In this document: piece after piece, positions 33,969 through 46,930 of the stretch
Numbering within the stretch: the first letter of the stretch is position 1
How the letters are laid out: each line of letters starts with the position of its first letter
Assembly (NCBI GenBank): GCA_027579435.1
Contig: JANBPK010000866.1
Coordinates: 42,507-106,506 of the forward strand
Direction of reading: 5' to 3'
Length of the DNA: 64,000 nt
DNA from: Candolleomyces eurysporus
Taxonomy: Eukaryota > Basidiomycota > Agaricomycetes > Agaricales > Psathyrellaceae
Made by a program: the position numbers and the translations under genes
Notes under the pieces: generated by a model
Seen by the model: the letters and a program-made list of their open reading frames with translations, nothing else
The model's database searches: none
Told to the model about the DNA's origin: nothing

Positions 33969-36900
33969 ATGGCAGACGTTCAGGTTGCTCTGCCTGTCCC
34001 TGTTCCTACTCCCACCACCACCCTGGCCGACGACGAGGATACCTTCCAGGTGGCGACCACACCACCAGCAGCTGTTCCGGCCCACCCCGTTGTCGAGGCA
34101 ACCATCGAGGAGACCACACCGACTCCCCCGCCCAATGATGTTGATGACGTTGTGGAAGGACGCGAGTCACAAGCGCCATCGACGGAGACGGAGGCAGCAA
34201 TACAAACAATTCCAGTTCAAGATGCAGAAGTTGCGAATACCCCAGACGTGCAAAACGCCGCTGAGCCTCAGAATGTGGTTTCGACCGACGAGAACGAGGC
34301 TGCTGCTGCTGCGTCGTCGTCAGTACCACCCCCACTGCCCGTTGCAGGCACAGGCGAGGAGGACACTGCCCCAGGTCAGTGATCGAGACTCTTAGCGACA
34401 TCGGGTGTGTTCTGGAACCCTGACTCACATCTAATCGCAGCAGCAGAAGCTGGAGCCAGCAACGGCAACGATCCGGACGCGCCAGCAGAGGCCCCTGCTC
34501 AAGGTACAGGTATGTCGGTCTCTATGTCTGTCCGTGCGCGCCTGATCGAAGGCTCACCACCACGCGCGTCGCAGAAGTCGACACTGTCGATGCTGCCGCC
34601 ACTGCCGCCGCCGAGCCCCAGCGCCACCCCTCAAGAGGACTTTGAAGTCGATTTGACGGAAAGCTTCCCTTATACTGAAGAAGATGACATCGACCTCGGA
34701 ACGCCATTTACGGGCACTTACATTGTGTATGAACCAACACCGGAGATTCTGTTCGCATTTGAAGGGATGGAGGATGATGAGTTGCCTGAGGTTGTTAACG
34801 GCAATTTCGCATCGTTCTTTGAGATGATGTGTGGGCATGAGTTTTACCGTGCGTGTTGTTCAACTGCTTTCTCTCGTCCCTTTTCCTGACTTGTTTGTTG
34901 TCTGGGTATACAGGCAACTACGTTCGTGGTGCTACCATCCGCAAGCTGCGCACAGCAAAAGACGCAGTTAAGGGCAAACCCAACTGTCTCACAGGCCTTT
35001 TCCAACTACCTCTGGAAGTCTTGTTCGACGTGCTCGAACTTGCACACCCGATGGATCTTCTGCACCTCTCGCGCTCGTCCAAAGCTCTACGGTCGATCAT
35101 TTTGAGCAAGCAGGCTGAAAACGTTTGGAAGAATGCTTATGACCATTATCAAGATCTGCCCCGCCCGCCTAAAGAGTTGTCGCCACCGAAGTGGACAGCG
35201 ATGATGTTTGATGACTCTAGGTGTGATGTGAGTCATCTTTCCCCTTTCCCTTTCGTCTCCCGCTTTCATGTTATCTCTCTCCATTTCTTATGACGTGAAT
35301 TTCGATGAATGATGTGAAACTGATATGGAATGTAATTTCAGTTCTGTGGCCAACCTGGGGCGCTCCTGGACTTTGCGTTGAACGAGCACTATTGCGAGCC
35401 CTGCCAGAGGAAGTACCTGGTTGAGCAGAATGAAATGGTTAGCGTGACGGACGGCTATCCCCGACTTCTTCCAATTCTCTACCAAGTTCTCGTCCCAACT
35501 TACAGGCAAAGTGAGTTATCACTTTTCACATCTCACTCACGATTCTCAGAGACTTACTTATCTTGTGTGGCTCGCGCTTCTAGGCGGTGGGAAGTACCAA
35601 ACCTACTACGAATCGGACAACAACGCGCGGTACAGACGCAGAGATGTCGAGGAGATGATTGAGACGCTGCAGACTTGGTATATGACGATCGACGAAGGCA
35701 TGTGTCCAGAGGCTGGGGAGAAGTTCGAGGAGTGGTCACAGGAGCTGATCATGAAGTCCCGAGCGATCAGCGAGGTACGTCTCCCATCCACTCTCTTGCT
35801 ACGATCTTCGGGCTGACTAACGGTTTGCTATAATAGTACGCCGGCTACTTCAACAACTGGGCGACATCGTATTACTACAATATTTGCAATGAGATGTCGA
35901 TGAAGCAGCGGAGTTTGGCGGACAAGTGCATGAAGAAGTTCACGAAGCTCGGTTTCGACGAACGGGATACGGATGCTGCATCTTCGGATGTGTACTATTA
36001 CTTCAGGGGTGTGGAGGTGTGCCGTCTGACTCCCAAAAGTATGTCTGTCGTTGAAACGTTTCGAGCCACCGGCTGACATTGACTGACGTCTCCCCGTAGT
36101 TCTGGAGAAACACAAGGAGGGCATCATCCAGAAAATCACCACTCAAAAACGCGAACGTCTGAAGCGTGAACGCCGCGAATTCGTCGACAAGTTCTACAAG
36201 GACTATAAAAAGACATTCAAACCCGAAAAATGGGCCTACTTCCCACCAGAAGACCTTGTTGCATATGACGACCTGTTCACCACCTTCATCCAACAAGACA
36301 CCCTGGAAAATGTCGAAGAGCTCAACCAGGAAGCTGCAACAGCCAAGCTCCCGGAAATCCGAGACGAATGGTTCTACCAGAGACAGAGGGACCTGTACGA
36401 GATGCTTCCTGGGGTCTCAGGCATCGACGACTCGGTCGAAGTTCCCACAGACGAATCCCTCACACCAGAGGAGATCGACAAGCAAGTCGAAGTGCTGCGT
36501 GCCCAGAAGAAGGCCGACCTCAAGAAGGCTATGGACGAGCGCATGAAGAGGGCCACAACCATCTTCAGCTGCATATCCTGTAAGACGGGGAGGCAGGCTG
36601 GGCTGGCGGTGATCGGGTGGGACTCTGCTTCAGTGCATATGTGTGGGAGCTACCCGCATGTGTTCCATACGAACTGGGAGTTTTGTTCGGTGGGGTATGC
36701 GGCTGCTGCGTCGATCATTAGGCAGTTGGGGTTGGATCCTGACACTGCTGCGCCCGAGGATATGGATAAGATTGATGCGAGGTTCTTCTGTGGGAATTGT
36801 CCAGTGAAGACGTGTAAGAAGGTGCAGGGGAGGAAGGCGTATACCTGGAGAGAATGTGTATGTATTTTCTTCTTTGCTCGTTTTGCCGCCGAAGACTGAC

Positions 36901-37511
36901 TTGGGGGCGATCTTTAGGTGACACATGCAGTGGAGAAGGAGGAAGACCATACGCATGCGATCCCTGCTTGGTTGCTCCTCTCTGAGGAGGCCAACAAGTT
37001 TGTCAAGGCTCATGAAACTCCGTACCCATCACCAAGGAGAGAGAATTGGGCGTGCAATCATTGCCCGGAGCACTTTGACAAGGGCGTCTTGCTCAAGACT
37101 GCAAAGGCACACATTAAGGAAGCGTGAGTAGTCTTGCTACCCTCTTATCTTGAACTGGGCTTAACAACTGTTTCGTTTTTGCAGTCATTCGATTGAGAAC
37201 CCGGTTCCCGATGTCGACGTGGTATACCTCAAAGGCCGGTACGAGCGGAACGGGAACGGGAGAGGAAGATCGATATTCCACTATGGCATTGAGCCTACGT
37301 GCAATCTGAAATGCAACCTGTGCCGGTCGGGTCGTGTGCAAAGGATGTGGACCATTCAGGCCCTTGTGCCACATCTCTTCCATATGTGAGTTTCCCGCTC
37401 TTCCACCCGAGGATGTGACGGAAATTAATGATGACGAATCTTACCAGGCACGGTATCTCGATGCCTCAATCCACAAGAGACTATTCGAAGATTGAGATCC
37501 TCGCTGGGTGA
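33969..37511 (+). CDS. F-box protein with Cys-rich C-terminal region
   Basis: Large multi-exon gene. The start at 33969 (MADVQVALPVPVPTPTTT) leads a Pro/Ala/Thr-rich disordered region and an acidic segment (FPYTEEDDIDLGTPF). The F-box is at about 35000-35150: LFQLPLEVLFDVLELAHPMD followed by LLHLSRSSKALRSIIL. Then come a Cys pair cluster (FCGQPGALLDF, CEPCQRKYL), a long charged helical region (IIQKITTQKRERLKRERREF), and a C-terminal part with CISCKTG, FFCGNCPVKTCKK, CNHCPEHF and CNLKCNLCRSG, likely zinc-binding. The last exon gives HGISMPQSTRDYSKIEILAG and ends at 37511. The F-box and trailing Cys-rich layout is common in agaricomycetes. Probable ubiquitin-ligase adaptor; targets unknown. Confidence 0.85.
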
Positions 37512-38317
37512 AGCTCGCTCTCCCAGATCAGCCTCAAGCATCATTTTTCTTCTCCGACTTCTAATTCAACTTTACTGACTGCCAAGTATTACTGTCTCTC
37601 TCCCTACATCGCATACCAAATATTCGTATCATATGTTCCCATGTCATTTTCTCTTTACTACTTACTTATACCCCCCACCAACCCACTCACTCACGCCACT
37701 AGACGTCTTACATTTCTTACTCACTGACTGACCTCGTTACTCACATACGCGTACCCACCTCACATTACATTTGGATTTCGTGTTTCACGTTTTACGCCCA
37801 CCTTACTACTTATTTCCTTGCATGCGCTTCCTGGTTTCGTACTTACTCGAGTCGAGTTCCGACANTTTTTTTCTCTCGAGCTCCCTCGCTCGCCTACGAA
37901 GAGGGGTTGTATCTCTAGTTTTACTACTATGTATTTCGTCTCATATACGTCGAGGGTCGTTTGTTCGTCCTCAGAAATTCAGCCAATTGAATGAATTACT
38001 TGTCAACTACAACTAGTAATGCCAGGTGGAATTTGGCTTGGCTTTATTTGGACGGTTTCAACTTAAAATGAGTTTACCAACTTCTTACTTCACTTCTACC
38101 CAATGTGGCTTTCGCTGCGTCTTCCTGCATCACATTCGCCTGCCGGTACGCGACCCTGGACAGGGCATCGACAGTTGGTGAAACGTTANGGGGGGATTGG
38201 AGCCGCCACATCCGTGGGTAAGCCCATGCTATATTCGACAAAGACAGGCGCTAATTAACTGCATACCATCAATTCAGTTTATATGCATCTTAACCGTACT
38301 TCCTGACCAGCTGGAAT
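37512..38317. other. Intergenic region, C/T-rich
   Basis: Pyrimidine-rich spacer with many ACTTACT and CCACTCACTC stretches, plus two Ns. No gene or RNA seen. A frame at 37771-38016 is hydrophobic but has no start context or homology that I recognise. Confidence 0.5.
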
Positions 38318-40491
38318 ATGGCCTCCACGGCCACGAAACTGTTTGCGGGATCCCATCATCAGTCATTCCAGGATGCCCATTTCAAAGCCGCGGGGAATGA
38401 CATATACTCGCCGACCTACAACATCAATTTCAATGCGCCAGAACACTTCTCCGAACCCCTTGACTCTCAGGCAAACCTGTCTGTCCGTTCTGTGCGTGAA
38501 GAAGGCTGGAGTCGCGTTTTCCAGCAGATATCTGGATTTTTTCGATCCCCGGAAAATCGAGGCGTCCTTGTTCATGGAGAAATTCCTGCCCAAGGAGAGA
38601 TCGTCAGCCCCATGCAGGTTCAGTATTCCGTAAGGAGTACCCCTAGTCAAGGAAGCACAGAAAATGCAGCCGCCAACGATCTCCCCAGCAATGATACTCA
38701 ATCTGAAGATAGCTCGGGGCAATCGCAGAATGATTGCTCAGTAGTAAGTATACGCCTGAATCCTCCCTGGGCTTGGAATCTAACTCCTACTTGATTGGCA
38801 ACAGTCCTCAATCAGTAACCTAGATCCAGATTCTATATCCCATTTCGGAAGCATGACAAACGCCGGAATCTACACTCGCAACATGCTGAGTGCAACCACG
38901 GCGGGATTGGCCTGTTGGCACCCCCAACCTCGCAAGCCCGTGGGAGAGACAGGGATAGTTCCAGGCGACGTTGGAACCTTCAACCTTATACATGGCTTCA
39001 AGAGAATTTTCAATATCTGGGAAGATGACTCCCTTCCTGACGTGGCACGTTGTCGATTACCGCTCAAGGAGTGCACTATCCACCCCGATGAATTTGCAGA
39101 AGGCCACACAATTGTGAGTGGGACTTCGTCGAAGGCTTTTCGATCACCCGCCGATGCAAAGTAAGGCCAGATATTCTGTATCTTATGAGCGTATTTTAAC
39201 GCCCCAAGAAGTCACATAACAGGATTCGAATTTCGCTGTCAATCCCAGCAAGGTGCTGTGCTTGCATGCACCACATCCGCAGACTTGGAAGCGCTTGTCG
39301 ACTCTGAAACGCTCCGTGACTTTCTAATTCAGCATGCTGGTATTATATATCGACACGCAAATTCTGTTCGGCGAATTGCGGATGAAGATTCTCTCTATAT
39401 CGTGTCTGGCTGCATTAAAAGCGACAGCTGGGCGCTTGCAGCTTACAAGGATCCCGCGGCAGCTCCCGACGATCTTCTGACACTGTCCAGAAGAAAGACA
39501 AATAATCAAGTTCCTGTCTATGATTGGATCGATAGAGGGACTGCTGAAGCCCGGTTTGGATCAAATTCTGCAGCGAGAGAGTCGGGAGCATACAAGGGAA
39601 AGGACCAATGTCTTTTTCTTCAAGGATTCAAGTTGGCACTTTCACAGAAGTTTCGTGCTCGGTTGAAAGGTCTTCGCTTACCAGTGGGGGACGATCAACA
39701 TCATGGTTTAGAGGACGCGAGTCGAGATGCACCTTCGAACAGCAGCAATCAGAGAACGGCTGGCCATGGGCTATCGGGGGACATCAGATCTAGACCGGAG
39801 AGCTCTCATGGCACAGGAAAGACGAAGGACAATGATGGTCCCCAGTCTGATGAGTTCCGGATTGACGATTTCCCGGTTTTGTCGAGAGCCCCGGTATGTC
39901 TATTCTTACCCTAGATGCATTTTCGATCCTAACACTCGATGGTCTATCTTCAGATCTTCCACCCCTGCGATGGAATCAACGACCTGTTGTTAAAAACGGT
40001 GAGCCTTCGACTGGAATAGCAGTATATCTGACAACTCATACATGGACACAACCTAAAACCCAGACTGGTGCAGATTGTGCCTTGTCTCATGACGATGACT
40101 GGAGGAAACGCAGTCATGAAATATCCCCGTGGAGCGGTAGGCTGTTTTGTATGTCGTTGTACCCCCTTTAATCTGTGTCAATTCATGTAGATGATCTATG
40201 CTTCGACATAGTTACATCAAGGACCATCGTTACTCAGAATGGTGGGTGTTTGTCCACACTTTTTGCAAAGTCACAACTCATGGAGGATTTGCTCTGCTTA
40301 TTTAAGGAGTGGCCTGGCTGTTATCCAGGGAAGAGGATCTAGTCATTTCTCCGTCTCCTCCAACGTACCACAGCTCATACGTGGAGAAAACAGATAGCTG
40401 TCGGGACTCTCCTGGTATCATTGGAGGACGCCCTTCGACGAAACTTGGTCAGCACCTTCCCCAAATTGCGACCAGTGATAGGGGAGATTGC
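38318..40491 (+). CDS. Agaricomycete-specific protein, possibly fused to IQGAP
   Basis: Lineage-restricted protein of unknown function. It starts at 38318 (MASTATKLFAGSHHQSF) with NDIYSPTYNINFN, then an exon with PGDVGTFNLIHGFKRIFNIW, then ACTTSADLEALVDSETL, ADEDSLYIVSGCIKSDSWAL and CLFLQGFKLALSQKFRARLK. Near the end are FHPCDGINDLLL and ALSHDDDW. The pattern (GD-x-GTF, IWED, SLY-x-VSGCIKSDSWALA, HPCD-x-IN, SHDDDW) is a family I recall from agaricomycete genomes; no enzyme motif is visible. A frame change at an A5 run near 40001 would be repaired by one extra A. The exons after it (ending G, then AT GAT CTA at about 40192) run in phase into the IQGAP frame with no stop, so the 3' end is uncertain. 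Confidence 0.6.
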
Positions 40492-43400
40492 ATGGACAGC
40501 ACCAACCCTGATTCCTCTCCTCTCCGCCAAGATCTGGCTGGACGTAGAAAGAAACGCCTGGCTAAGCTCAGTGATATGCTTCGAGCTTATGAGTATCTAT
40601 GTCACGTTGGAGAGGCTCAGGAGTGGATTGAGGGTTGCCTGAACGAGGGACTTGCATTAGACGTCGTTGAAATGGAGGAAGGGTTGAGGAATGGCATTAT
40701 ATTGGCAAAACTTGTGAGGGCGTTCGATGGGGAGCAGGCAGTTCGCCAGATATATCAGGTAAAGCTCTTTTCATTTAGGATTGTCACAGATGAATTTGGT
40801 CGTGAATGAACTAACGAACATCATACCTCAGGCACGAAACCTTGATTCCCAGCATTCTGGGAACATCAAAATCTTCTTCAACTTTGTCCGCAAGGAAGGT
40901 CTTCCGGAAAGGTTCATCTTTGAGCTTGCCGATTTACTTGATAAGAGGAATCTACCAAAGGTCATTTATTGCATACACGCACTTAGGTGAGCTACAGCGT
41001 AACCTTTCCTCCCCCACTTGGACTTACCCTCTCATTTAGTTACCTCCTCTTCCGTCGTGGAAGAGCTGAACATGTTGGGAAGCTGCTTGGACGATTGAAA
41101 TTCTCTGGTTATCAGCTTCAACGGACACAGAAGGGACTCAAGAACTTTGGAATCGCCGTGCCCAACTTCGGTAATGTGGGTCGAGAACTGGCCAAAGATA
41201 TTAACGAGCAACCCGAGGTTGAAGTGGAGACGGAGGAAGAACGTATGTTTCTCTACTCGGCACTTTGTGGTCTTGCGAATGACAGGTCCCTCTTCCTAGG
41301 GCGTGATCGGCTCTTGCTTGAGAACGAGAGCTCCATCGTCCAACTCCAGGCATGCTGCCGAGCAATGTTGCTCCGGCAGAGTCACAAATCTTTGCAAGCC
41401 CGTATCGAATTTTCAGCAAGGCATATAACCAAAGTCCAAACGCAGTGCCTCGGTACCCTTGTTCGGCGCAAACTGGAGGCTCGTCGACAGGTGCAAGCGC
41501 GACTGCAACCCTGGGCCATTGCTCTACAAGCAGCTGCTCGTGGAGTGCTAGCCAGGAGACGCTGGAATCCTCATCTGCAACGAATTGAAGCGTGTGCTCC
41601 CCAGGTGAAGAAAATGCAAGCCCATTTCCGTGGCGTCCTGCAGCGTCGACGCTATGCCATGCTGAAGGCAGCTTTACAGAAGTTGGATGCGGTGACTCCG
41701 GATGTTGTGCAATTGCAAGTTGCTTGTCGAGGGTACCTGGTACGACGGGAATACCATGCCTGGAAAGACCACTTGTATCGCAGCTATGACGTCGCAACCT
41801 TCTTGCAGGCTCTTTTGCGTGGAGTTATGCAACGGCGAGCGTACCAGGGCAAGTTGGATTACTACAGAACCAATATCAGCAAGGTTATCAAGATCCAGTC
41901 TCTCTTCCGCGCGAAGGAAACGCGTGAGCAGTATCGTCAGCTTACGCTTGGGAAGAACGTCACTATCGGAACGATCAAGACCTTTGTCCAACTGCTCGAT
42001 GATTCCGAGGGGGACTTCCAAGAGGAACTGAAGGTTGAGTGGCTGCGGAAGAAGGTTGCGGAGAGTACTCGAGAGAACCAGAGTCTCGAGACGGCAGTCG
42101 GTTCGTTTGATCTCAAGATCGCCCTTGTGGTTCGTGCTGCGAAGGACTTCGAAAATCTGGTCCCGGCCAAGGGGACATACGGTACGGTTAACGCTGCGTC
42201 TTATGCGGCTCGAGTATCGCTTTTGGCGGCGCACGGAGACCCGTTCTCTGGATCTCATCTTGTTGATCATGACACCCGACGCAAACTGGAGCTGTACCAG
42301 CAGCTTTTCTATATTCTGCTGTCAAGGGCTGAATACTTCACTCGGCTCTTCACTCAAGTGTCCGCGGATAATGTTCCAGAGGCGAAAATCGTGGAGCGTG
42401 TCGTTTTGACGGCCTTTGGGTATGGACAGGACCATCGGGGGGACTATCTACTCCTGAAATTGTTCCAGGTGTGCGACGTTCTCCCTTGACTGTGGTTTAT
42501 CCTGATCAAAATTGTGTATAGTTCGCAATTCGAGACCAAATCGCCGCAGCATCTGGTCCCGAAGAGGTGATGAACGGGCGCCCCATGTATATCGACATCG
42601 CCTTCCAGTATCTTCGCCCGAAGCAAGCTGCTTATGCTCGTGAAACATTACAGGCCATTATCAAAGACGTTATCGAATCCGACGACCTAGATCTGGAGGT
42701 GAACCCCAGGACGGTTGGTAGAGTTACACACGATTTGGTTACACTCTTTTTGACCCTTTCCTTCTTGGATTCATCGCGCTCGAATCGATCAGGAAGAGAT
42801 GAGAACAGGTGTTCCTAGTCACCTGCCAAAGGACCTTCCGTATACGGAAGCTATTGAAGACCTTCAAACTCGACCTATCTATATTCGACGTAAGCTACTG
42901 TTTCACTGATAACAGAAGCATCAGTGCTAATGGTCCTTTTAGGCCTTCAAACGTTGCGCTGGTGGGTCGAGCAGTTCGTTGCAGTGATCACGCAGTCCAC
43001 GAAGAAAATGCCATACGGAATCCGCTATCTCGCTCGAGAGATGTTGACTTGCCTCCGGGTAAGCTTTTCAGTGATCTGAAAATGGAGCATGATTCTCACC
43101 CGCGGTGTCTACAGCTTAAATTCCCAGATGCTCCCGAAAAGTTGCACATACAGTGCATCAGCCGGCTGATTTACAGCAAATACATCAACCCAGTCATAAT
43201 GTGCGTATTAAAGTCATGCTCTTCCGCACGATTTTTTCTCATTATTCTACAAACAGGGCTCCTGAAACGTTTGACGTCGGGTCAAAGGCTGTGAATGTCC
43301 AAGCCCGAAAGAATCTCGTCCGTATTTCCGAAGTACTCACTCAGATTGCTAGCGGTGTTCCTTTCGACAACGATAGCCCCTACTATGTTCCCATCAACAA

Positions 43401-44964
43401 GTACGTCGACATAGCTATTGCGCAGATGTCTGCATGGTTCCTGGAAGGTGATGGCACCCGCTCTCATGCAATGCTCTGTAACTGACACTGGTTAATAGTG
43501 GCGAATGTCCCTGATGCCGAAACACAATACCACGCTCACGAATTCCTGGATATCACCGTCCAACCAAAGCCAATATATATTTCTCCAAATGAGATATATA
43601 GCCTCCATACCCTACTCTCTCGCCATCAAAATGAATTGGTAATATTTGGNTTTTTTCTGTTGCTATTCGCCTGTCTGACCACAAAATCTAAGGCCGAACC
43701 CGACGATATTTTACGAGTCATTCTTTCCGAGCTTGGTGAGGCGCCCCATCTGGATAACGAGGAGCTCAAAGACGCCCGCGATACTGTTATCACTCTCAAG
43801 TTGACCGATCGGTTTGCTGGTGTTCGACGTACGCTGTTTCTGCTTAATTTGTTTTTATTGAAAGATGCTTGAATGTCAGCCAGATCCTGATACTGAAGAG
43901 AAGACTCGCTGGGTCCAGGCCAAGCGCGGTGTCCTCGCTATCTTGCGGGTGCAACCAGCTCGAGATCTCCTGGACTCCTTGATGCGTCCGGTAACGGAAG
44001 AAGATGAACTTCTTTGGGAAGACATACTTGAAGCAGAGATGGAAAACGAGCTGAAGCAAATGCCTAGGCGACAATCTTCGGCCGCTACTCCCGACTCTGC
44101 TTATAGGGTTGAGGATATTCGATCGTAAGCGATTCCGTTTGAATCATGTTTCATCGGTCCTGACTCATTTTTGAAGGTTGAAATTTGCTGCTGTCAAGGT
44201 TCTTACCATTGATAACTTGCTGGAGCTCGAAAAGCAAGGCAAAATCACCCGAGAGGATGGTTTCCAGGGCATTCTGAACGCTATTTCAGGCGATGTGCGC
44301 AGGAAAAACCGGAAGAGGATACAGCGTCAGAAGGAAATGCGGAGTATGTCGGAAGCTCTTCGTCAACTAGCTGAGCAGAAGACGTACTTTTGGGGCCGAA
44401 TAAATAGATGCAACGAATACCTCGAGTCGACTATAAGCGCCATGCAGAGTTACAAAGAGTAAACATCCATTCCTCTCAACATTCAAGGCTACATTCTAAC
44501 GCCGATCTACATAGTGAAAAACAGTCTCTGAATCCGTATTCGCGTATGTGGCAGCGCTCAGGACAGAAACCCCAGTTCGGGTCGTTCATATACACTGCCA
44601 AATATCTCTACGAGAGAGGAATCCTTCTGTCCATTGATTCTTACTCCCCAGAACAATTTGACAAGCTTCGGATAACCATATTGTCAAACACCTCCGGAGC
44701 GATTACGGTCGTACTTGGATCCACTATGCTCAGCGGCGTCACAAGTATGATTGCGGAAGAAAAGACATGTATGCAAGATCTCTGGCAGGCCAAGTACAAG
44801 AATCAGCTATCTCTTAGCATACTCGGTGGCAAGATCAAGGTCAATCCCAAGTCTTTCCTCGACCAAATTAAAACGATGTGAGTCTTTTGGTCCCATCTTA
44901 CACGCTTGGGGTCTAACTTTGTGAAAGGTTCTATTCCGAAATCATTCATTGCTTTGTGACCTAA
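40492..44964 (+). CDS. IQGAP-type cytokinesis protein
   Basis: Scaffold of the actomyosin ring, related to fission yeast Rng2 and animal IQGAPs. Order: calponin-homology domain (LRAYEYLCHVGEAQEWIEGC, NIKIFFNFVRKEGLPERFIF, LPKVIYCIHALSYLLFRRG), GRLKFSGYQLQRTQKGL and NFGNVGRELAKDINEQPEVE; then six or seven IQ motifs at about 41330-41930 (for example LQAAARGVLARRRW, MQAHFRGVLQRRRYAML, LQVACRGYLVRREY) for calmodulin or light chains; a RasGAP-related domain (IDQEEMRTGVPSHLPKDLP, CISRLIYSKYINPVIM); and the RasGAP C-terminal domain (FGSFIYTAKYLYERGILLSI). The start at Met 40492 is conservative. The open frame reaches back to 40309 and by splicing further. An N at 43650 lies in an intron. Confidence 0.9.
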
Positions 44965-45201
44965 CAACATTTCTTCCCGCCTTGTGATGCATTCTCTCCA
45001 TTTCTCTTGCCCGTTGCTCATCATATTTTGACGTGCATTGCACGACCTTTACGACTTCCATCCATTTATGTACAACCTGATGAATCTGCTAAAGAATCAT
45101 ATACTACCAGTAAATCAGTCTACGGAAGGTCTTCTAAGCACCAGGACTAGGCATCTTCGCCGTCATCGTAAGGAAGGTTTCATTCATTGGCCTCTCCCTG
45201 G
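44965..45201. other. Convergent spacer
   Basis: Short 3' region between the IQGAP stop and the stop of the guanine deaminase remnant. Nothing else seen. Confidence 0.5.
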
Positions 45202-46341
45202 CTAGAACCCAGTAAAACTCCTCCCACCAACCCATCTCCCCTGGACGTAAACTCTATCGATGTTCCTATCGTCGCCAACGAAGAGGAACCTCTCCAACCA
45301 CTCATTCAATTCCTTCTTCGCGACCTCTTTTTCATTGTCCTTAGAACGGGAATGCAGGCTCTCCCCGGACCCCCACATCCCAATCTGCTTTCCAGCGGGG
45401 CTTATGAGGAGGGCGTCAAAGCTCTTTCCGGGTGCGAAGGAGCCGATGTGGGACTCTAGGCGGCAGAGGGAGGCTCCGCCAAGCGTGGCGAGGTAGAGGA
45501 GGGTTGGGATCGGGAGTTGCTTGTTCTCAAACTTCTGCTTCGACTCCTCAGCCGCACCACCACCAGAAGCCTCCTTCGTAAACTGCAAAACCTTACTCGC
45601 CATACTCGCGTTCCTCACTTCACCCATAATCGACGTGCCAAACCCACCCGACACGTCCGTTCCCAGACCTACCCTCACACCTTCGTCCAGGAATTTGCCT
45701 ACGGGGGCTATGCCGCTGCGCAGGTTGAAGTTGCTGGTGGGGCAGTGGCTGATACCCACCCCCTTCTCTTTGATCAAGGTGATTTCGGGAGGGGTGAGGT
45801 GGACGGCGTGCGCTAAGATCGTCCCGCGTCTTAACAGCCCGAATTGGTCGTATACACCCGCGTAAGACCCGGCTTCCGGGAACAACTTCTTCGTGTACGC
45901 CACTTCCGAGGGGTTTTCGGCGATGTGGGTTTGGATGAGTAGATCCGGATCTTCAGCTGCGAGGTCGCCCAAGCTGGTGAGAAGGGGAGCGGTGCAGGAG
46001 ATGGCGAAGCGTGGTGTGAGGATGGGTTGGACGAGGGGTTGTGGGGTGCCGAGGGCTGCGTGTGGGGAGGAGGCGCGCGGGAGGGAGCGGATGTATATTA
46101 TCAGGGATTGGGTGGCGGAGATGGAGGCGGAGACGGAGGGTTCGATGTAGTAGGAGGGGGAGTCGTGGTTCATGTTGCATTTCTAGTTGAGATAAACATG
46201 AGGCAAATTAGGGAAAGGATTGGAGAAGAAGAAAAAGGGACGTACACCGATGAAACCCCGTTGACCGTATTCGTGTACGGTGTCTGCGAGGACTTTGGAT
46301 GCTCCTAGGTGGAGGGTGGCGTAGTAGCAACATGTGGTGGT
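45202..46341 (-). pseudogene. Guanine deaminase remnant lacking its 5' part
   Basis: Guanine deaminase turns guanine into xanthine in purine salvage. Two exons remain: from an acceptor at 46341 (TTTCCYYATLHLGASKVLAD, GQRGFIG), and the long exon ending at 45202. Kept features: LTPRFAISCTAPLL, the metal/substrate-site blocks THIAENPSEV and AHAVHLTPPEI, SHCPTSNFNLRSG, GLGTDVSGGFGTS and DDRNIDRVYVQGRW. Missing is roughly the first 110 residues, with the HxH zinc ligands. Upstream of 46341 no such exon exists; instead there is a small inverted-repeat element and a FunK1 relic. Without HxH it should be inactive. The rest is open and well kept, so the loss looks recent. Confidence 0.82.
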
Positions 46342-46379
46342 CTAGATAAAGGACGTAAGGACGGATGTCACCTTGGAAA

Positions 46380-46567
46380 GTTCCGAGGCATTTTGACTCG
46401 GGTACATTGTTACCCTCGGGCCTCTGCCGCCAAGCTTTTGCAGTGATGGTGAGCTTTAAGCTCCGCCGCTCAATTTGGTATGTCGTTCTCATTTGCATCA
46501 CCTTCCGCCTCTGAAGTGCTTAGCGGAATGCATTGAAGCCCCCACGGGTCAAAATGCCTCGGAGAAC
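46380..46567. mobile_element. Small inverted-repeat (MITE-like) element
   Basis: About 188 bases bounded by inverted repeats: GTTCCGAGGCATTTTGAC (46380-46397) and its inverse GTCAAAATGCCTCGGAGAAC (46548-46567), which differ by a two-base gap. It has no coding capacity. It sits exactly at the 5' break of the guanine deaminase remnant. No target duplication could be fixed, so the element call is tentative. Confidence 0.45.
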
Positions 46568-46574
46568 TGCCGTG

Positions 46575-46930
46575 CAAAGCATCGGCCCATTGACCACAGG
46601 TGGCTAAATTAGGAGGTGGCCAGCGCTAAACCTTTGTCGGCTCTGGTGGCCTAATTAGCTGCATTCAGATAACATCGAATTTCAGGTTCCAACAGCTAAC
46701 AAATTCTCATCACCAATCTGCAGCTGTTTTTCTTATCCTTTCCATCTGAGATGCCTATCGATACGAGCACCATGCTTGTCTCGGACTCGTCCAAGACTCG
46801 TCCAAGCACAATGAGCGCGACCAGAACCGGCCACTGACCTCTCTAACGTCTCCGATGGCATTTGCCAGTGACAGCTCATGGAAGCCTATCTATGCGTTGA
46901 AGCTCAAGGAAAACATGGCCACTGTCGCTC
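46575..46930 (+). pseudogene. Decayed 5' end of a FunK1 kinase gene
   Basis: Copy of the promoter and first coding bases of the FunK1 gene at 50424. CTAAATTAGGAGGTGGCCAG matches 50275-50297, and the start-like GATGCCTATCGATACGAGCA at 46750 matches 50423-50443. Similarity fades after about 46920 (TTGAAGCTCAAGGAAAACAT). A CTCGTCCAAGA duplication and frame breaks make it non-coding. It shows that a second FunK1 copy once stood here. Confidence 0.7.

Noticed and set aside
41674..42270. Minus-strand open frame of 198 codons
   Set aside because: Shadow of the IQGAP coding sequence, which has clear domains on the other strand.
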